From assembly GCA_026003835.1 (NCBI GenBank), contig BPHZ01000004.1:124001-188000 (forward strand): 64,000 bases of DNA, in the 5' to 3' direction. The DNA is from Herpetosiphonaceae bacterium (GTDB lineage Bacteria; Chloroflexota; Chloroflexia; Chloroflexales; Herpetosiphonaceae). Below, one piece after another: positions 1 through 9,018 of the stretch. A program made the translations under genes and the position numbers. The notes beneath the pieces were generated by a model, which saw only the letters and a program-made list of their open reading frames with translations, was not told the origin of the DNA and searched no databases. Every line of letters starts with the position of its first letter. Within the stretch, counting starts at the first letter, position 1.

Positions 1-309
1 ATGTCGCCGCAGAAGGTTCGCCTGGTGGCTGATCTGGTGCGGGGCAAGAAGGTCGATGAGGCGCTCGCGATCCTGCGCTATATGCCGCACAAGGCAGCAG
101 GTGAGATCGCCCGCGTCATCAAATCCGCGGCGGCAAATGCGGAGAATAACTTCCACATGTCGCCGGAGGATCTGTATATCAAAACCATTTACGTCGATGC
201 CGGGCCCACGCTCAAGCGGATCATGCCTCGTGCTCGTGGTCGTGCCGATGTGATCCGTAAGCGCAGCTGCCATATTACTGTTGTCGTCGACGACGGGCAG
301 CCGGTCTAG
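1..309 (+). CDS. rplV: 50S ribosomal protein L22, 5' end missing
   Basis: L22 binds 23S rRNA and lines the peptide exit tunnel. The visible 102 residues hold the family core: [15 protein letters not shown] at the start, then an Ala-rich helix with NAENN, and the C-terminal hairpin ending RARGRAD and HITVVV. L22 is usually about 110-115 residues, with residues before the SPQKVR motif, so the ATG at base 1 is probably an internal Met and the true start lies outside the window. It is the first visible gene of the ribosomal cluster, followed 50 bases later by rpsC. Confidence 0.95.
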   Translation: MSPQKVRLVADLVRGKKVDEALAILRYMPHKAAGEIARVIKSAAANAENNFHMSPEDLYIKTIYVDAGPTLKRIMPRARGRADVIRKRSCHITVVVDDGQPV

Positions 310-359
310 CACCTTACGAATGTTTGAACTGTAATGATAGTGCTTTGAAGGAGGCATCG

Positions 360-1034
360 TTGGGCCGGAAGGTACATCCAATTGGCTTTCGCCTCGGCTA
401 TATCAAGGATTGGCAGTCCAAGTGGTATGCCGAGCGCAACTATACCGAGCAGCTGCATCAGGATCTCGCGCTTCGCAATGAGATTATGCGGGAGCTGGCG
501 AATGCAGGCGTCTCGCGTGTCGAGATCGAGCGTTCAGCGAACCGCATCGAGGTGACGATCTACACCGCCAAGCCGGGGATCGTCATTGGTAAGCGCGGTG
601 CGAACGTTGACGCGCTGAAGAGCCGGCTGGAGCAGGAGACAGGAAGCAAGGTTAAGCTGAACATTCAGGAGATCCATCAGCCGGAGCTTGACGCACAGCT
701 TGTAGCCGAGAGCATTGCCGAACAGATCTCGAAGCGTGTTTCGTACAAACGGGCGATGAAGCAGGCCGCGCAACGCGCGATGCGGCTGGGCGCTCAAGGC
801 GTGATGATTAAGATCAGCGGTCGCCTTGGCGGCGCCGAGATGAGCCGTTCTGTCACCGAGCTGGAGGGCCGCGTGCCGCGCCATACGCTGCGCGCAGACA
901 TCGACTATGCCCAGGTGGATGCTCACACGACCTATGGCCGGATCGGCGTCAAGGTCTGGATCTACAAGGGCGAGGTCTTCCCGCAGCGGGCTGGCCAGGC
1001 GGCGGCGCAGGCCGAGGCCGCTCCGCGCCGTTAG
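360..1034 (+). CDS. rpsC: 30S ribosomal protein S3
   Basis: S3 is a small-subunit head protein at the mRNA entry site. The sequence shows [12 protein letters not shown] at the start, a KH domain with [12 protein letters not shown], and the C-terminal S3 domain with [13 protein letters not shown]; the tail is Ala/Gln-rich. An in-frame ATG at 324 would add 12 unrelated residues, whereas a TTG at 360 has a strong ribosome binding site (GAAGGAGG, 347-354) five bases upstream and gives the standard N-terminus, so TTG was chosen (224 aa). Confidence 0.95.
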   Translation: MGRKVHPIGFRLGYIKDWQSKWYAERNYTEQLHQDLALRNEIMRELANAGVSRVEIERSANRIEVTIYTAKPGIVIGKRGANVDALKSRLEQETGSKVKLNIQEIHQPELDAQLVAESIAEQISKRVSYKRAMKQAAQRAMRLGAQGVMIKISGRLGGAEMSRSVTELEGRVPRHTLRADIDYAQVDAHTTYGRIGVKVWIYKGEVFPQRAGQAAAQAEAAPRR

Positions 1035-1049
1035 GGAGAGGTAACGACC

Positions 1050-1472
1050 ATGCTGATGCCGAAACGGGTTAAGTATCGCAAGCCGCACCGCCCGCGCCGC
1101 CTGAAGGGCGTGGCGCATCGTGGTAATACCGTGGTCTTTGGTGATTTTGGGCTGCAGACCCTTGACGCCGGTTGGATTACCAGCCGGCAGATCGAGGCTG
1201 CGCGCCGCGCGATCACCCACCACGTCAAGCGCGGTGGTAAGGTGTGGATCCGCATTTTCCCCGATCGCCCAATTACCCAGAAGCCTGCGGAGACTCGTAT
1301 GGGCGGCGGTAAGGGCGCCGTTGACCACTGGGTTGCGGTGGTCAAGCCCGGCCGGGTTATGTTTGAGCTGGGCGGTGTGCGCGAGGAGTTGGCGGAGGAG
1401 GCGCTGCGCCTGGCTGCTCAAAAGCTGCCGGTGAAGTGCCGATTGATTCGGCGCGAGGAGGTGATGGAGTGA
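1050..1472 (+). CDS. rplP: 50S ribosomal protein L16
   Basis: L16 helps shape the A-site tRNA region of the large subunit. The 140-aa product has the standard start [11 protein letters not shown], the [15 protein letters not shown] helix, and the [11 protein letters not shown] loop. A GGGAGAGG ribosome binding site precedes the ATG. Its stop codon overlaps the GTG start of rpmC (GTGA), which indicates translational coupling. Length and motifs are normal for the family. Confidence 0.97.
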   Translation: MLMPKRVKYRKPHRPRRLKGVAHRGNTVVFGDFGLQTLDAGWITSRQIEAARRAITHHVKRGGKVWIRIFPDRPITQKPAETRMGGGKGAVDHWVAVVKPGRVMFELGGVREELAEEALRLAAQKLPVKCRLIRREEVME

Positions 1473-1678
1473 AACCAGCAGAGATTCGCGCCATGAGCAA
1501 CGCCGAGCTTTACCAGGAGCTGCGTAACTTCCAGGAAGAGCTTTTCCGCCTGCGCTTCCAGCAGGCGACGGGCAAGTTGACCAACACCGCGCGTATGCGG
1601 CAGGTCAAAAAGGATATTGCCCGTATTAAGACAATTTTGCGTCAGCGTGAGCTAGCACAGGCTGAGGCCGCTGGCTAG
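1469..1678 (+). CDS. rpmC: 50S ribosomal protein L29
   Basis: L29 sits at the tunnel exit near the trigger factor and SRP docking site. The 69-aa product has the family pattern: [11 protein letters not shown], then [14 protein letters not shown] and the [14 protein letters not shown] helix. An ATG at 1436 is in frame but lies inside rplP. The GTG at 1469 overlaps the rplP stop and has GAGGAGG at 1455-1461, so it was chosen. The C-terminus AQAEAAG is a short disordered tail. Confidence 0.93.
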   Translation: MKPAEIRAMSNAELYQELRNFQEELFRLRFQQATGKLTNTARMRQVKKDIARIKTILRQRELAQAEAAG

Positions 1679-1696
1679 CGACGCGAGGAGCGAGCG

Positions 1697-2026
1697 ATGA
1701 CCGAGGTTGAGACTCAAGCCCGCCCGCGCCGCAAGCAGCTGGTCGGCCGGGTGGTTAGTGACAAAATGAATAAGACGGTGGTGGTTGCAGTGGATTATCT
1801 GCGCCCCCATCCGCTGTATCGCAAGACGGTGCGTAAGACCAGCAAGTTCTATGCGCACGATGAGCAGAATGAGGCTCGCATCGGCGATACTGTACGTATC
1901 GAGGAGACACGCCCGTTGAGCAAGCTGAAGCGCTGGCGGGTGATCCAGATCCTCCGGCGTGGCAGTGGTGCGCCGATCGAAGTCGCCGACGAGAGCATTT
2001 CGGTGATCGAGGAGGCGGAGGAGTAG
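1697..2026 (+). CDS. rpsQ: 30S ribosomal protein S17
   Basis: S17 is a primary 16S rRNA binder with an OB fold. The 109 residues include the signatures [14 protein letters not shown] and [18 protein letters not shown]. The core is normal. There is a C-terminal extension of about 20 residues (from [12 protein letters not shown]) ending in acidic EEAEE, making it longer than the common 80-90 aa form. It starts 18 bases after rpmC with a GCGAGGAGCG ribosome binding site and ends four bases before rplN. Confidence 0.96.
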   Translation: MTEVETQARPRRKQLVGRVVSDKMNKTVVVAVDYLRPHPLYRKTVRKTSKFYAHDEQNEARIGDTVRIEETRPLSKLKRWRVIQILRRGSGAPIEVADESISVIEEAEE

Positions 2027-2030
2027 TACA

Positions 2031-2399
2031 ATGATTCAGCCACAGACGCGCCTTAAGGTTGCCGATAACACCGGGGCAAAGGAGATCATGTGCATCCGCG
2101 TGCTGGGCGGCTCGAACCGCAAGTATGGCGGTGTGGGCGATGTGATCATTGCGTCGGTGAAGGATGCGACCCCTGGAGGGAGTGCAAAGAAGGGGGAGGT
2201 TGTCCGTGCCGTGATCGTGCGCACGTCGAAGGAGTATGGCCGGCCAGACGGCTCGCATATCCGCTTCGACGACAATGCTGCAGTGCTGATCCGGCAGGAT
2301 GGCAACCCGCGCGGCACGCGTATCTTTGGCCCGGTTGCCCGCGAGCTGCGCGACAAGCAGTTTATGAAGATCGTCTCGCTGGCGCCGGAGGTTCTGTAG
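2031..2399 (+). CDS. rplN: 50S ribosomal protein L14
   Basis: L14 forms intersubunit bridges and binds elongation factors. The 122-aa product carries [31 protein letters not shown] and [16 protein letters not shown], all standard for L14. It starts four bases after rpsQ. The 74-base gap after it contains a palindromic repeat rather than immediate coupling to rplX. Confidence 0.97.
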   Translation: MIQPQTRLKVADNTGAKEIMCIRVLGGSNRKYGGVGDVIIASVKDATPGGSAKKGEVVRAVIVRTSKEYGRPDGSHIRFDDNAAVLIRQDGNPRGTRIFGPVARELRDKQFMKIVSLAPEVL

Positions 2400-2473
2400 T
2401 TTCAAGTTCCAGGTTTCAAGTTGCGAAGAGCTGGCTTGAAACGTGAAGCTCGAAACTCGAAACTGGAGGGTAT
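2400..2473. repeat. palindromic TTTCAAG-type intergenic repeat
   Basis: The gap between rplN and rplX holds two copies of TTTCAAGTT followed by inverted relatives. GTTTCAAG (2413-2420) and CTTGAAAC (2435-2442) are a perfect 8-base inverted pair with a 14-base loop. CGAAACTCGAAACT at 2451-2464 extends the pattern. A related element lies between rpsK and rpsD (9903-9960). It reads as a dispersed palindromic repeat tolerated inside the operon; any regulatory role is unknown. Confidence 0.6.
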
Positions 2474-2788
2474 ATGCACGTCAAGACTGGCGACGAGGTC
2501 CTGGTGATCAGCGGGCGCAACAAGGGCCAGCGTGGGAAGATCAAGCGAGCGCTGCCCAAGGAGAACCGGGTCATCGTCGAGAATATTAATATGGTAAAGA
2601 AGCACATGCGAGCCCGTGGCCCACGGCAGAAGGGCGGCATTATCGAGATCGAGGCGCCCATCCATGTCTCGAATGTGATGCTGATTTGCCCAAGCTGCGG
2701 CAAGGCATCGCGCACCGGCCACCGCTTCACCGAAGAGGGCAAGAAGGTTCGCTATTGCAAGGCCTGCGACGCGACGATTGGCGGGTAG
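2474..2788 (+). CDS. rplX: 50S ribosomal protein L24
   Basis: L24 starts large-subunit assembly by binding the 5' end of 23S rRNA. The KOW motif GDEVLVISGRNKGQRGKI is at residues 6-23, and VENINMVKKH follows. The C-terminal half carries CPSCGK and YCKAC, two Cys pairs that probably form a small zinc ribbon seen in many L24 proteins. The 104-aa length is normal. A GGAGGG ribosome binding site precedes the ATG. Confidence 0.96.
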   Translation: MHVKTGDEVLVISGRNKGQRGKIKRALPKENRVIVENINMVKKHMRARGPRQKGGIIEIEAPIHVSNVMLICPSCGKASRTGHRFTEEGKKVRYCKACDATIGG

Positions 2789-2852
2789 CACAGCAGTATA
2801 GGAGGGCCGGAGTAGCTGATGGCGCACTCCGAACCCCTCAGTGAGGATACAG

Positions 2853-3392
2853 ATGGCTCGACTGAAAGAAAAGTATTATCAGGAGGTCGTCCCGGCTCTG
2901 ATGAAGGAATTCGACATGCAGAGCCCGATGGAGGTCCCCCGGCTAGAGAAGATCGTCCTGAACATTGGCCTGGGCGAGGCGTTGCAAAATGCCAAGGCGA
3001 TCGATGCAGCCACCAGCGACCTGGCGGCGATCACTGGACAGAAGCCGGTTGTCACGCGCGCCAAGCGCTCGATTGCAGCCTTCAAGCTCCGCCAGGGTAT
3101 GCCTATCGGTGCGATGGTGACTCTGCGCGGCGAGCGGATGTATGAGTTTCTTGATCGCCTGATCAATATCGCCCTACCGCGCATTCGCGACTTCCGGGGC
3201 GTTAGCCGTAAATCGTTCGATGGCCGTGGAAACTATAGCCTGGGCCTACGTGAGCAGATTATCTTCCCAGAGATCGATTACGACAAGGTAGATAAGATTC
3301 GCGGGCTTGAGGCGGCAATCGTCACCACCGCCCGGAACGACGAGCAAGGCTATGCTCTCCTGAAGTACCTTGGTATGCCTTTTCGTGACTAG
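2853..3392 (+). CDS. rplE: 50S ribosomal protein L5
   Basis: L5 binds 5S rRNA and contacts P-site tRNA. The 179-aa product starts [12 protein letters not shown] and has [46 protein letters not shown], and IIFPEID. A GTG at 2841 would add four residues. The ATG at 2853 was preferred because TGAGGA at 2842-2847 is correctly spaced and it gives the canonical N-terminus. Confidence 0.95.
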   Translation: MARLKEKYYQEVVPALMKEFDMQSPMEVPRLEKIVLNIGLGEALQNAKAIDAATSDLAAITGQKPVVTRAKRSIAAFKLRQGMPIGAMVTLRGERMYEFLDRLINIALPRIRDFRGVSRKSFDGRGNYSLGLREQIIFPEIDYDKVDKIRGLEAAIVTTARNDEQGYALLKYLGMPFRD

Positions 3393-3453
3393 TGTGGAGC
3401 CAGGCACCGTTTTGCGCGGTGAACCAGCTCCATACGCTATTAGGAGGATTTGA

Positions 3454-3639
3454 GTGGCTAGGAAAGCTCTCATTGTCAAATCTCAGCGCCCGCCTAAGTT
3501 CGCTGTTCGGGCCCATAACCGCTGCAAGCGCTGCGGCCGGCCACGCGGCTACATCCGCAAGTTCGGGCTTTGCCGCATCTGCTTCCGCGAGTTGGCTTTG
3601 CGGGGCTTGATTCCTGGCGTTACCAAGTCGAGCTGGTAG
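3454..3639 (+). CDS. rpsN: 30S ribosomal protein S14, zinc type (S14Z)
   Basis: This is the short, zinc-binding form of S14 (61 aa) in the head of the small subunit. CKRCGRPRG and CRICFRELA supply the four zinc-ligand Cys residues. The GTG start at 3454 is preceded by TAGGAGGATT. It lies in the standard L5-S14-S8 order. The zinc form agrees with the Cys-containing L36 and S4 encoded downstream. Confidence 0.96.
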   Translation: MARKALIVKSQRPPKFAVRAHNRCKRCGRPRGYIRKFGLCRICFRELALRGLIPGVTKSSW

Positions 3640-3679
3640 ATGACTACCGGCGCGACCTCTTTGGGCGAGGAGGTTTTCT

Positions 3680-4081
3680 GTGAGTGTCAATGATCCAATC
3701 GCCGATATGCTGACCCGGATCCGCAATGCCTGCATGGCGCGCCATCAGACCGTGTCCATCCCGGCGTCGAAGATTAAGCGGGCGATTGCCGATATCCTGG
3801 TTCGTGAGGGCTACGTCAAGAGCTACGATATTCAGAAGCTCGGCACACCTTTCGACCATATCGTGCTCCAGTTGAAGTACACCAAGGACAAGCAGCCGGT
3901 GATCACCGGCCTCAAGCGTGTGAGCAGGCCAGGTTTGCGCATCTATACCAAGCGCGATGACATCCCTCGGGTGCGCAATGGCCTGGGCGTGAGCATCATC
4001 TCGACCCCGCGGGGCGTGATGACGGGCCATGAGGCCTGGCGCAACGGGCTCGGCGGCGAAGTCCTGTGCTACGTGTGGTAA
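3680..4081 (+). CDS. rpsH: 30S ribosomal protein S8
   Basis: S8 is a central-domain 16S rRNA binder and the usual translational repressor of spc operons. The 133-aa product has [27 protein letters not shown] and the C-terminal [12 protein letters not shown] start with GGCGAGGAGG upstream gives the expected N-terminus. It is followed by a 116-base gap holding a strong hairpin. Confidence 0.96.
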   Translation: MSVNDPIADMLTRIRNACMARHQTVSIPASKIKRAIADILVREGYVKSYDIQKLGTPFDHIVLQLKYTKDKQPVITGLKRVSRPGLRIYTKRDDIPRVRNGLGVSIISTPRGVMTGHEAWRNGLGGEVLCYVW

Positions 4082-4093
4082 AATAGTCACCTT

Positions 4094-4135
4094 CGTAGAG
4101 GCGTCGGGCGCCCTCTGGGCGGCAACGTCTCTACG
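4094..4135. repeat. long imperfect hairpin between rpsH and rplF
   Basis: CGTAGAGGCGT (4094-4104) pairs with ACGTCTCTACG (4125-4135) with one G-T pair. Inside it, CGCCC (4109-4113) and GGGCG (4117-4121) form a second stem around a TCT loop. The GTAGAGACG-type arms resemble dispersed palindromes I associate with cyanobacterial and Chloroflexota genomes (from memory, not checked). No T-tract follows, so a classical terminator is unlikely. It may be a mobile palindrome or an RNA-processing site. Confidence 0.65.
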
Positions 4136-4197
4136 GGGTATCAGGTGGGGAAAAAGCGGTTTTTGCTCGCTAATCACCCATAAAGGAGTCTAGACGC

Positions 4198-4758
4198 ATG
4201 TCTCGAATTGGGAAACGGCCAATTCCTGTGCCGAAGAATGTTACCATCACCATTGCTGACGGCAATGTTGTGACCGTCAAAGGGCCCAAGGGCCAGCTGT
4301 CTCAGGCATTCCATCCGAGTATGCAGCTCTCGCTGGAGGATGGGCAACTGATCGTATCACGGCCAGATGACGCGAAGTTGCATCGCTCGCTGCACGGCCT
4401 GACCAGAACATTACTGGCGAATATGGTGACCGGTGTGACCGAAGGCTTCCAGAAAGTGTTGGAGATCAACGGCGTAGGCTATAGGGCTCAGCTACAGGGC
4501 AAGAGCCTGCAGCTTTCGTTGGGCTTTTCGCACCCGGTCGTAATCGAGCCCCCCGACGGCATCAGCTTCGGCGTTGGCGAGCGTAATACCATTATTGTCA
4601 GCGGTATCGACAAGCAAAAGGTTGGCGATGTCGCTGCGAATATTCGCAAGCTGCGGCCACCGGAGCCCTATCTGGGCAAAGGTATCAAGTACCAGGGTGA
4701 GGTTATCCGGCGCAAGGCCGGTAAGGTTGGCAAGACCGGTAAGGGCGCGAAGAAGTAG
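4198..4758 (+). CDS. rplF: 50S ribosomal protein L6
   Basis: L6 lies near the GTPase-associated centre. The 186-aa product starts [15 protein letters not shown] and contains [12 protein letters not shown], the repeated beta-alpha domain, and the C-terminal signature [22 protein letters not shown], followed by a basic Lys/Gly tail. The ATG has AAAGGAGTC upstream. Length is typical. Confidence 0.97.
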   Translation: MSRIGKRPIPVPKNVTITIADGNVVTVKGPKGQLSQAFHPSMQLSLEDGQLIVSRPDDAKLHRSLHGLTRTLLANMVTGVTEGFQKVLEINGVGYRAQLQGKSLQLSLGFSHPVVIEPPDGISFGVGERNTIIVSGIDKQKVGDVAANIRKLRPPEPYLGKGIKYQGEVIRRKAGKVGKTGKGAKK

Positions 4759-4807
4759 CACGAGTGGCAGGGGATATAATCTCTGCCGCGAACAGGAGTA
4801 GAGGATT

Positions 4808-5173
4808 ATGGCGAAAATGACATCACGCGAGCAGCGCCTGCGGCGGCACTATCGTCTGCGCAGCCGGGTTGCAGGAACGCCCGAGCGGCCGCGGTTAAAC
4901 GTCTTTCGCAGCAACCAGCATATCTACGCCCAGATTATCGACGATACCATCGGGCACACGCTGGTCTCGGCGTCGACAATGGACTCCGAACTGCGAGAGA
5001 AGCTGACAAAGATGAAAGGCGTGGAGCAGGCGCAGGCAGTCGGCAAAGCTGTTGCTGAGCGCGCGCGCCAGGCCGGCATTTTGAAGGTCGTCTTTGATCG
5101 CGGCGGCTATAAGTATCATGGCCGCGTCAAGGCGCTGGCCGATGGCGCCCGCGAGGGCGGACTTGAGTTCTAA
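4808..5173 (+). CDS. rplR: 50S ribosomal protein L18
   Basis: L18 binds 5S rRNA in the central protuberance. The 121-aa product has the core [29 protein letters not shown], and the C-terminal [28 protein letters not shown]. It follows rplF by 49 bases and precedes rpsE by 11 bases. Confidence 0.97.
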   Translation: MAKMTSREQRLRRHYRLRSRVAGTPERPRLNVFRSNQHIYAQIIDDTIGHTLVSASTMDSELREKLTKMKGVEQAQAVGKAVAERARQAGILKVVFDRGGYKYHGRVKALADGAREGGLEF

Positions 5174-5184
5174 TTGGAGGAAAC

Positions 5185-5712
5185 GTGGCGAAGCGCAATC
5201 GTTTTAACCCCGAGGAGCTGGAGCTCGAGGAGCGCGTAGTCCAGATCAACCGTGTTGCCAAGGTGGTCAAGGGCGGTCGCCGGTTCAACTTCAGCACCGT
5301 CGTCGTGGTCGGCGATGGCAAAGGGCATGTTGGCGTTGGGATGGGCAAAGCGGCTGAGGTGCCTGAGGCAATCCGCAAGGGTGTCGAGGCTGCCAAGAAG
5401 GCGATGATCAGCGTGCCGATTGAGGGTACGACCATCCCCCATGAGGTGCTGGCCAAGTTCAAGGCGTCGCAGGTGCTGATCAAGCCGGCCGGCCCTGGTA
5501 CGGGCGTGATCGCCGGCGGTGGCGTGCGCGCCGTCTTGGAGGCGGCCGGGATCAAGGACGTGCTTACGAAGTCGCTCGGCTCTAATAACCCAGTCAACGT
5601 GACGCAGGCAGCGATCGAGGCTCTCAGTCAGCTGCGCTCTGCTGCCGAAGAGTCGGCGCGCCGGGGTAAGCCCATCCGATCGGCTGTACGGCGCGAGAAC
5701 AAGGAGGTCTAA
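5185..5712 (+). CDS. rpsE: 30S ribosomal protein S5
   Basis: S5 takes part in decoding fidelity at the mRNA channel. The GTG-started 175-aa product contains [36 protein letters not shown], and the second-domain [12 protein letters not shown]. The ribosome binding site is TTGGAGGAAAC. Its stop is directly next to the ATG of rpmD, so the two are tightly coupled. Confidence 0.97.
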   Translation: MAKRNRFNPEELELEERVVQINRVAKVVKGGRRFNFSTVVVVGDGKGHVGVGMGKAAEVPEAIRKGVEAAKKAMISVPIEGTTIPHEVLAKFKASQVLIKPAGPGTGVIAGGGVRAVLEAAGIKDVLTKSLGSNNPVNVTQAAIEALSQLRSAAEESARRGKPIRSAVRRENKEV

Positions 5713-5913
5713 ATGGCCAGGCTGCGGATCACCTACCGCAAAAGCAGCATCGGCTACAGCGAGGATCAGAAGGCGACGATCCGCTCGTTGGGTCTGCGCA
5801 AGCTTCATCAGACGGTAGAGCATAAAGATACACCGGCGATCCGGGGGATGGTCTTCAAGGTCAAGCATCTTGTGACCGTCGAAGAGATCGCGGACGATGA
5901 GGATGAGTCATGA
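5713..5913 (+). CDS. rpmD: 50S ribosomal protein L30
   Basis: L30 is a small, non-universal large-subunit protein. The 66 residues carry [38 protein letters not shown] with normal spacing, then a short acidic tail (DDEDES). It starts at the base after the rpsE stop, and its own stop overlaps the rplO start (ATGA). Confidence 0.95.
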   Translation: MARLRITYRKSSIGYSEDQKATIRSLGLRKLHQTVEHKDTPAIRGMVFKVKHLVTVEEIADDEDES

Positions 5914-6401
5914 AGTTGCATGATTTGCGGCCCGCTCCTGGGGCGAATAAGAAAAGCAAGCGCATCGGCCGGGGTCATGGCTCCGGCAAGGGCAAGACCG
6001 GCGGCAAGGGCATGATGGGCCAAAAAGCCCGCTCTGGTCCTCCGCGCCCATATGCGCACTTCGAAGGTGGGCAGAATCCGCTCGTACAGCGTCTGCCCCA
6101 TACGCGCGGCTTCACCAACATTCATCGCATTGAGTATACCGAGGTGAATCTGGAGAAGCTCGCCGGCTGGCAGGGTGGCGAAGTGACGCCCGAGTCATTG
6201 CGGGCGGCTGGGATCATCAAAAGCCGGACCAAGCCGGTTAAAATTCTGGGTGAGGGCGAAGTTGATCGAGCGCTGACGATCCGCACGCACAAGATTAGCG
6301 CTGGCGCGCGCGAGAAAGTCGAGGCGGCCGGCGGCAGCGTTGAGTTGATCGACATGGGCCCGCGCCAGCGGCGAAGCCGTGGCCGTAAGCGCAACAAATA
6401 G
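5910..6401 (+). CDS. rplO: 50S ribosomal protein L15
   Basis: L15 joins late in large-subunit assembly. The 163-aa product starts [34 protein letters not shown], the typical basic N-terminus. [18 protein letters not shown] is the family signature. The C-terminus is Arg/Lys-rich. It overlaps rpmD by four bases. A strong hairpin begins at its stop codon. Confidence 0.96.
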   Translation: MKLHDLRPAPGANKKSKRIGRGHGSGKGKTGGKGMMGQKARSGPPRPYAHFEGGQNPLVQRLPHTRGFTNIHRIEYTEVNLEKLAGWQGGEVTPESLRAAGIIKSRTKPVKILGEGEVDRALTIRTHKISAGAREKVEAAGGSVELIDMGPRQRRSRGRKRNK

Positions 6402-6429
6402 GTGGGGCTGGCCCTACGCCGGCCCCACC
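6401..6429. other. GC-rich hairpin after rplO
   Basis: GGTGGGGCTGGC pairs with GCCGGCCCCACC (one T-G pair) around a five-base loop, a 12-base stem that starts on the last base of the rplO stop. No T-run follows, and secY starts only 22 bases later. It is more likely a partial attenuator or an RNA stability element than a full terminator. Confidence 0.55.
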
Positions 6430-6450
6430 GGCTGAACAGGAGATGAGTCG

Positions 6451-7767
6451 ATGCGACAGGCTGTGGTCAGTGCCTGGAAAATTGCCGAGCTGCGAAGCAA
6501 AATTACCTTTACGCTGGGGATGTTGCTGATCTTCCGGCTGATTGCCCATATTCCGGTACCGCATGTGGATCTTGCAGCCATTCGCCAGGCGACGGAGGGC
6601 AGCCAGATCCTTGGGTTGCTTAACCTCTTCTCCGGCGGCGCGCTCTCGCAGTTCTCAGTAGCGGCGATGGGTGTCTACCCCTATATTACCGCCTCAATTA
6701 TCATGCAGCTGTTGACGCCGCTGATCCCGGCGCTCCAGGAGTTAAGCAAAGAGGGTGAGCAGGGCCGGAACCGCATCAATCGTTACACTTATTGGCTGAC
6801 AGTGCCCCTGGCCTACTTGCAGGGATACGGCCAGACCCTGGCGATCAGCAGGCAGGTGCCACTCTTCGGCGAGGGCTTTAACTTTAGCATCACCCAGAAC
6901 TTCTTCCCAACCCTCACTATTCTGACGATGATGGTCGCGGGGACAATGCTGCTGATCTGGATGGGCGAGCTGATCGATGAGAAAGGAATCGGCAACGGTC
7001 TGTCGATCATCATCTTTGGTGGTATTGTCTCGCGTTTACCGGCGGTCGTTTACCAAGGCTTCCAGGAGACGGCTGGGGCTGAACAAGGTATTATTCGCGC
7101 GATTATGCTGATCGTGATTGCTCTGGCAACGGTGGTGGGTATCGTGTTGATCACCGAGGGCCAGCGCCGTATTCCAGTGCAGTATGCCAAGCGTGTGCGA
7201 GGCAATAAGGTCTACGGCGGCCAGTCAAGCTATATTCCGCTTAAGGTCAATATGGCCGGCATGATCCCGCTTATTTTTGCGCAGAGCATTCTCATCCTGC
7301 CGAGCACGTTGGCGTCGTACTTTTATAATCCCGACCCGTCGGCGACAGGGATTGGGAATCGAATCGCGGGCTTTTTCTACAACAGCTTTGGCGCTGAGAG
7401 CCTGCTTTACACCATCTTGCTGTTCCTGATGGTGGTTGGGTTCACATTCTTCTACACGCTGGTTTTGTTCCAGCAGCAGAATTTGTCGGAATCATTGCAA
7501 CGGAACGGCGGCTTCATTCCTGGCATCCGTCCTGGCCGCAATACTGACGTCTACCTCCAGCGTGTGCTGACCCGTATAACACTCGTGGGAGCGCTCTTTC
7601 TGGGTGTCGTTGCGGCGATGCCCTTCTTTGCCCAGCAGATCACGGGCCTGCAGCTCGGTCTTAGCAGCACAGCGCTGCTGATCGTCGTTGGTGTTGCTGT
7701 AGATACCATGCGGCAGCTTGAGGCCCAACTCTTGATGAGAAACTACGAGGGCTTTATCTCGCGCTAA
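6451..7767 (+). CDS. secY: preprotein translocase subunit SecY
   Basis: SecY is the pore of the Sec export channel in the inner membrane. The 438-aa product has about ten hydrophobic segments and typical motifs: RLIAHIPVPHVD near the N-terminus, FSGGALSQFSVAAMGVYPYITASIIMQLL, the cytoplasmic loop with EGQRRIPVQYAKR, and NGGFIPGIRPG. It sits between rplO and adk as in most spc clusters. Length is normal. Confidence 0.97.
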   Translation: MRQAVVSAWKIAELRSKITFTLGMLLIFRLIAHIPVPHVDLAAIRQATEGSQILGLLNLFSGGALSQFSVAAMGVYPYITASIIMQLLTPLIPALQELSKEGEQGRNRINRYTYWLTVPLAYLQGYGQTLAISRQVPLFGEGFNFSITQNFFPTLTILTMMVAGTMLLIWMGELIDEKGIGNGLSIIIFGGIVSRLPAVVYQGFQETAGAEQGIIRAIMLIVIALATVVGIVLITEGQRRIPVQYAKRVRGNKVYGGQSSYIPLKVNMAGMIPLIFAQSILILPSTLASYFYNPDPSATGIGNRIAGFFYNSFGAESLLYTILLFLMVVGFTFFYTLVLFQQQNLSESLQRNGGFIPGIRPGRNTDVYLQRVLTRITLVGALFLGVVAAMPFFAQQITGLQLGLSSTALLIVVGVAVDTMRQLEAQLLMRNYEGFISR

Positions 7768-7845
7768 CCGGGTAAGAGGGAACGTCGACCATGTGGGAGC
7801 AACGGCGCTCCCCACTCAACGCTGAGTATGCAAGGAGCCAGAGCA

Positions 7846-8520
7846 ATGAATGTCATTCTGCTGGGAATGCCAGGGGCAGGGAAGGGAACCCAGGCGGCGA
7901 TCCTGGAGAAACGGACTGGGATGAAGCATGTGGCTAGCGGCGACATGTTCCGCACGGCGGTCAATAACGGTACACCGCTCGGCCTGCTAGCCAAGCAGTA
8001 TCTGGATAATGGTGAGTTGGTGCCTGATGACGTCGTGATTGGCATGGTGCTGGAGCGTATCTCCCAGCCGGATTGCGCCAACGGTGTTATCTTCGACGGC
8101 TTCCCGCGCACGCCTGAGCAGGCGCGCGCTCTTGAGGAGGCGCTGCGCGGCCGCGGCCAGCGTATCGATGCAGTCCTCCTGCTCACAGTACCCGAAGAGG
8201 TGCTGATCCAGCGGGTGGTTGGGCGCCGAACTTGCAGAAATTGCCAGGCTGCGTATAATATTTACTATTTCCCCCCCGAGCAGGAAGGTGTCTGCAACCG
8301 CTGCGGCGGGGATCTCTATCAGCGCAGCGACGACACCGTCGAGACGGTTAAACACCGCCTCGAGGTTTATGCTGCGCAGACATCGCCTTTGATCGACTAC
8401 TACCGTGCCCAGGTGCTGTTGCACGAGATCGAGGGGACTGGTGAGATTGACAGCGTCACGCAGAAGCTCTTGCAGGCGCTGAAGATGGATAATCAGGTTG
8501 AGACAACGACGGAGGCATAG
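7846..8520 (+). CDS. adk: adenylate kinase with zinc-type lid
   Basis: The enzyme converts ATP and AMP to two ADP. It has the P-loop GMPGAGKGTQ at residues 7-16, the AMP-binding SGDMFR, and DGFPRTPEQA. The lid carries CRNC and CNRC, so it is the long form with a structural zinc. An in-frame ATG at 7828 adds six residues, but the AAGGAG at 7832-7837 is spaced for the ATG at 7846 (224 aa). No map gene lies between adk and infA. Confidence 0.96.
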   Translation: MNVILLGMPGAGKGTQAAILEKRTGMKHVASGDMFRTAVNNGTPLGLLAKQYLDNGELVPDDVVIGMVLERISQPDCANGVIFDGFPRTPEQARALEEALRGRGQRIDAVLLLTVPEEVLIQRVVGRRTCRNCQAAYNIYYFPPEQEGVCNRCGGDLYQRSDDTVETVKHRLEVYAAQTSPLIDYYRAQVLLHEIEGTGEIDSVTQKLLQALKMDNQVETTTEA

Positions 8521-8565
8521 CGACCGCGAGAGAGCGTTTTAAGCTGGCCCTGTCGAGGGAGGCGT

Positions 8566-8787
8566 ATGGCGAAGAAGAAAGATGTCATTGAGGTCGAGGG
8601 TGTCGTGACGGAGCCTCTGCCGAACGCGATGTTTAGGGTCGCACTGGATAACGGGCATGAGGTGCTAGCCCATATCTCAGGGAAGATGCGAATGAACTAT
8701 ATCCGCATCCTCAAGGGCGACCGCGTTCTGGTCGAGTTATCGCCCTACGATCTCACCAAGGGGCGGATAACGTATCGCTACAAGTAG
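8566..8787 (+). CDS. infA: translation initiation factor IF-1
   Basis: IF-1 occupies the A site during initiation. The 73-aa OB-fold protein has [43 protein letters not shown] and [17 protein letters not shown], a textbook sequence. It is preceded by GAGGGAGG. A 103-base gap without clear features separates it from rpmJ. Confidence 0.97.
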   Translation: MAKKKDVIEVEGVVTEPLPNAMFRVALDNGHEVLAHISGKMRMNYIRILKGDRVLVELSPYDLTKGRITYRYK

Positions 8788-8890
8788 CGTCGCTATGTTT
8801 GAAGTTCCCCGGCTCTGCCGCTTCCATGGCAGGGTGCGGGCTGTTGTTTGTCTCAGAGCGCCCTTGAATGAGGGTTGATGAGGTGAAGCT

Positions 8891-9007
8891 ATGCATGTTC
8901 AGGCATCGGTCAAGCCGCGCTGCGAGCACTGCAAGGTGATCCGGCGTAAGGGCATTATCCGAATCATTTGTAAGAAGAATCCGAAGCATAAGCAGCGGCA
9001 GGGCTAA
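8891..9007 (+). CDS. rpmJ: 50S ribosomal protein L36, zinc form
   Basis: L36 is the smallest ribosomal protein. I translated 38 residues starting [19 protein letters not shown] and ending HKQRQG. Cys11, Cys14, Cys27 and His33 form the zinc site of the C+ form. TGAGGTGAAG precedes the ATG. The position between infA and rpsM is the usual one. The gene is short and easily missed by automated calls. Confidence 0.95.
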   Translation: MHVQASVKPRCEHCKVIRRKGIIRIICKKNPKHKQRQG

Positions 9008-9018
9008 CGGAGGACGTT

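Noticed and set aside
534..1421. 295-codon minus-strand frame across rpsC and rplP
   Set aside because: It is fully antisense to two certain ribosomal genes, has no ribosome binding site, and looks like no known protein.
4775..4780. TATAAT between rplF and rplR
   Set aside because: No matching -35 hexamer at 16-18 bases; GGCAG/CTGCC around it suggests a small hairpin instead.
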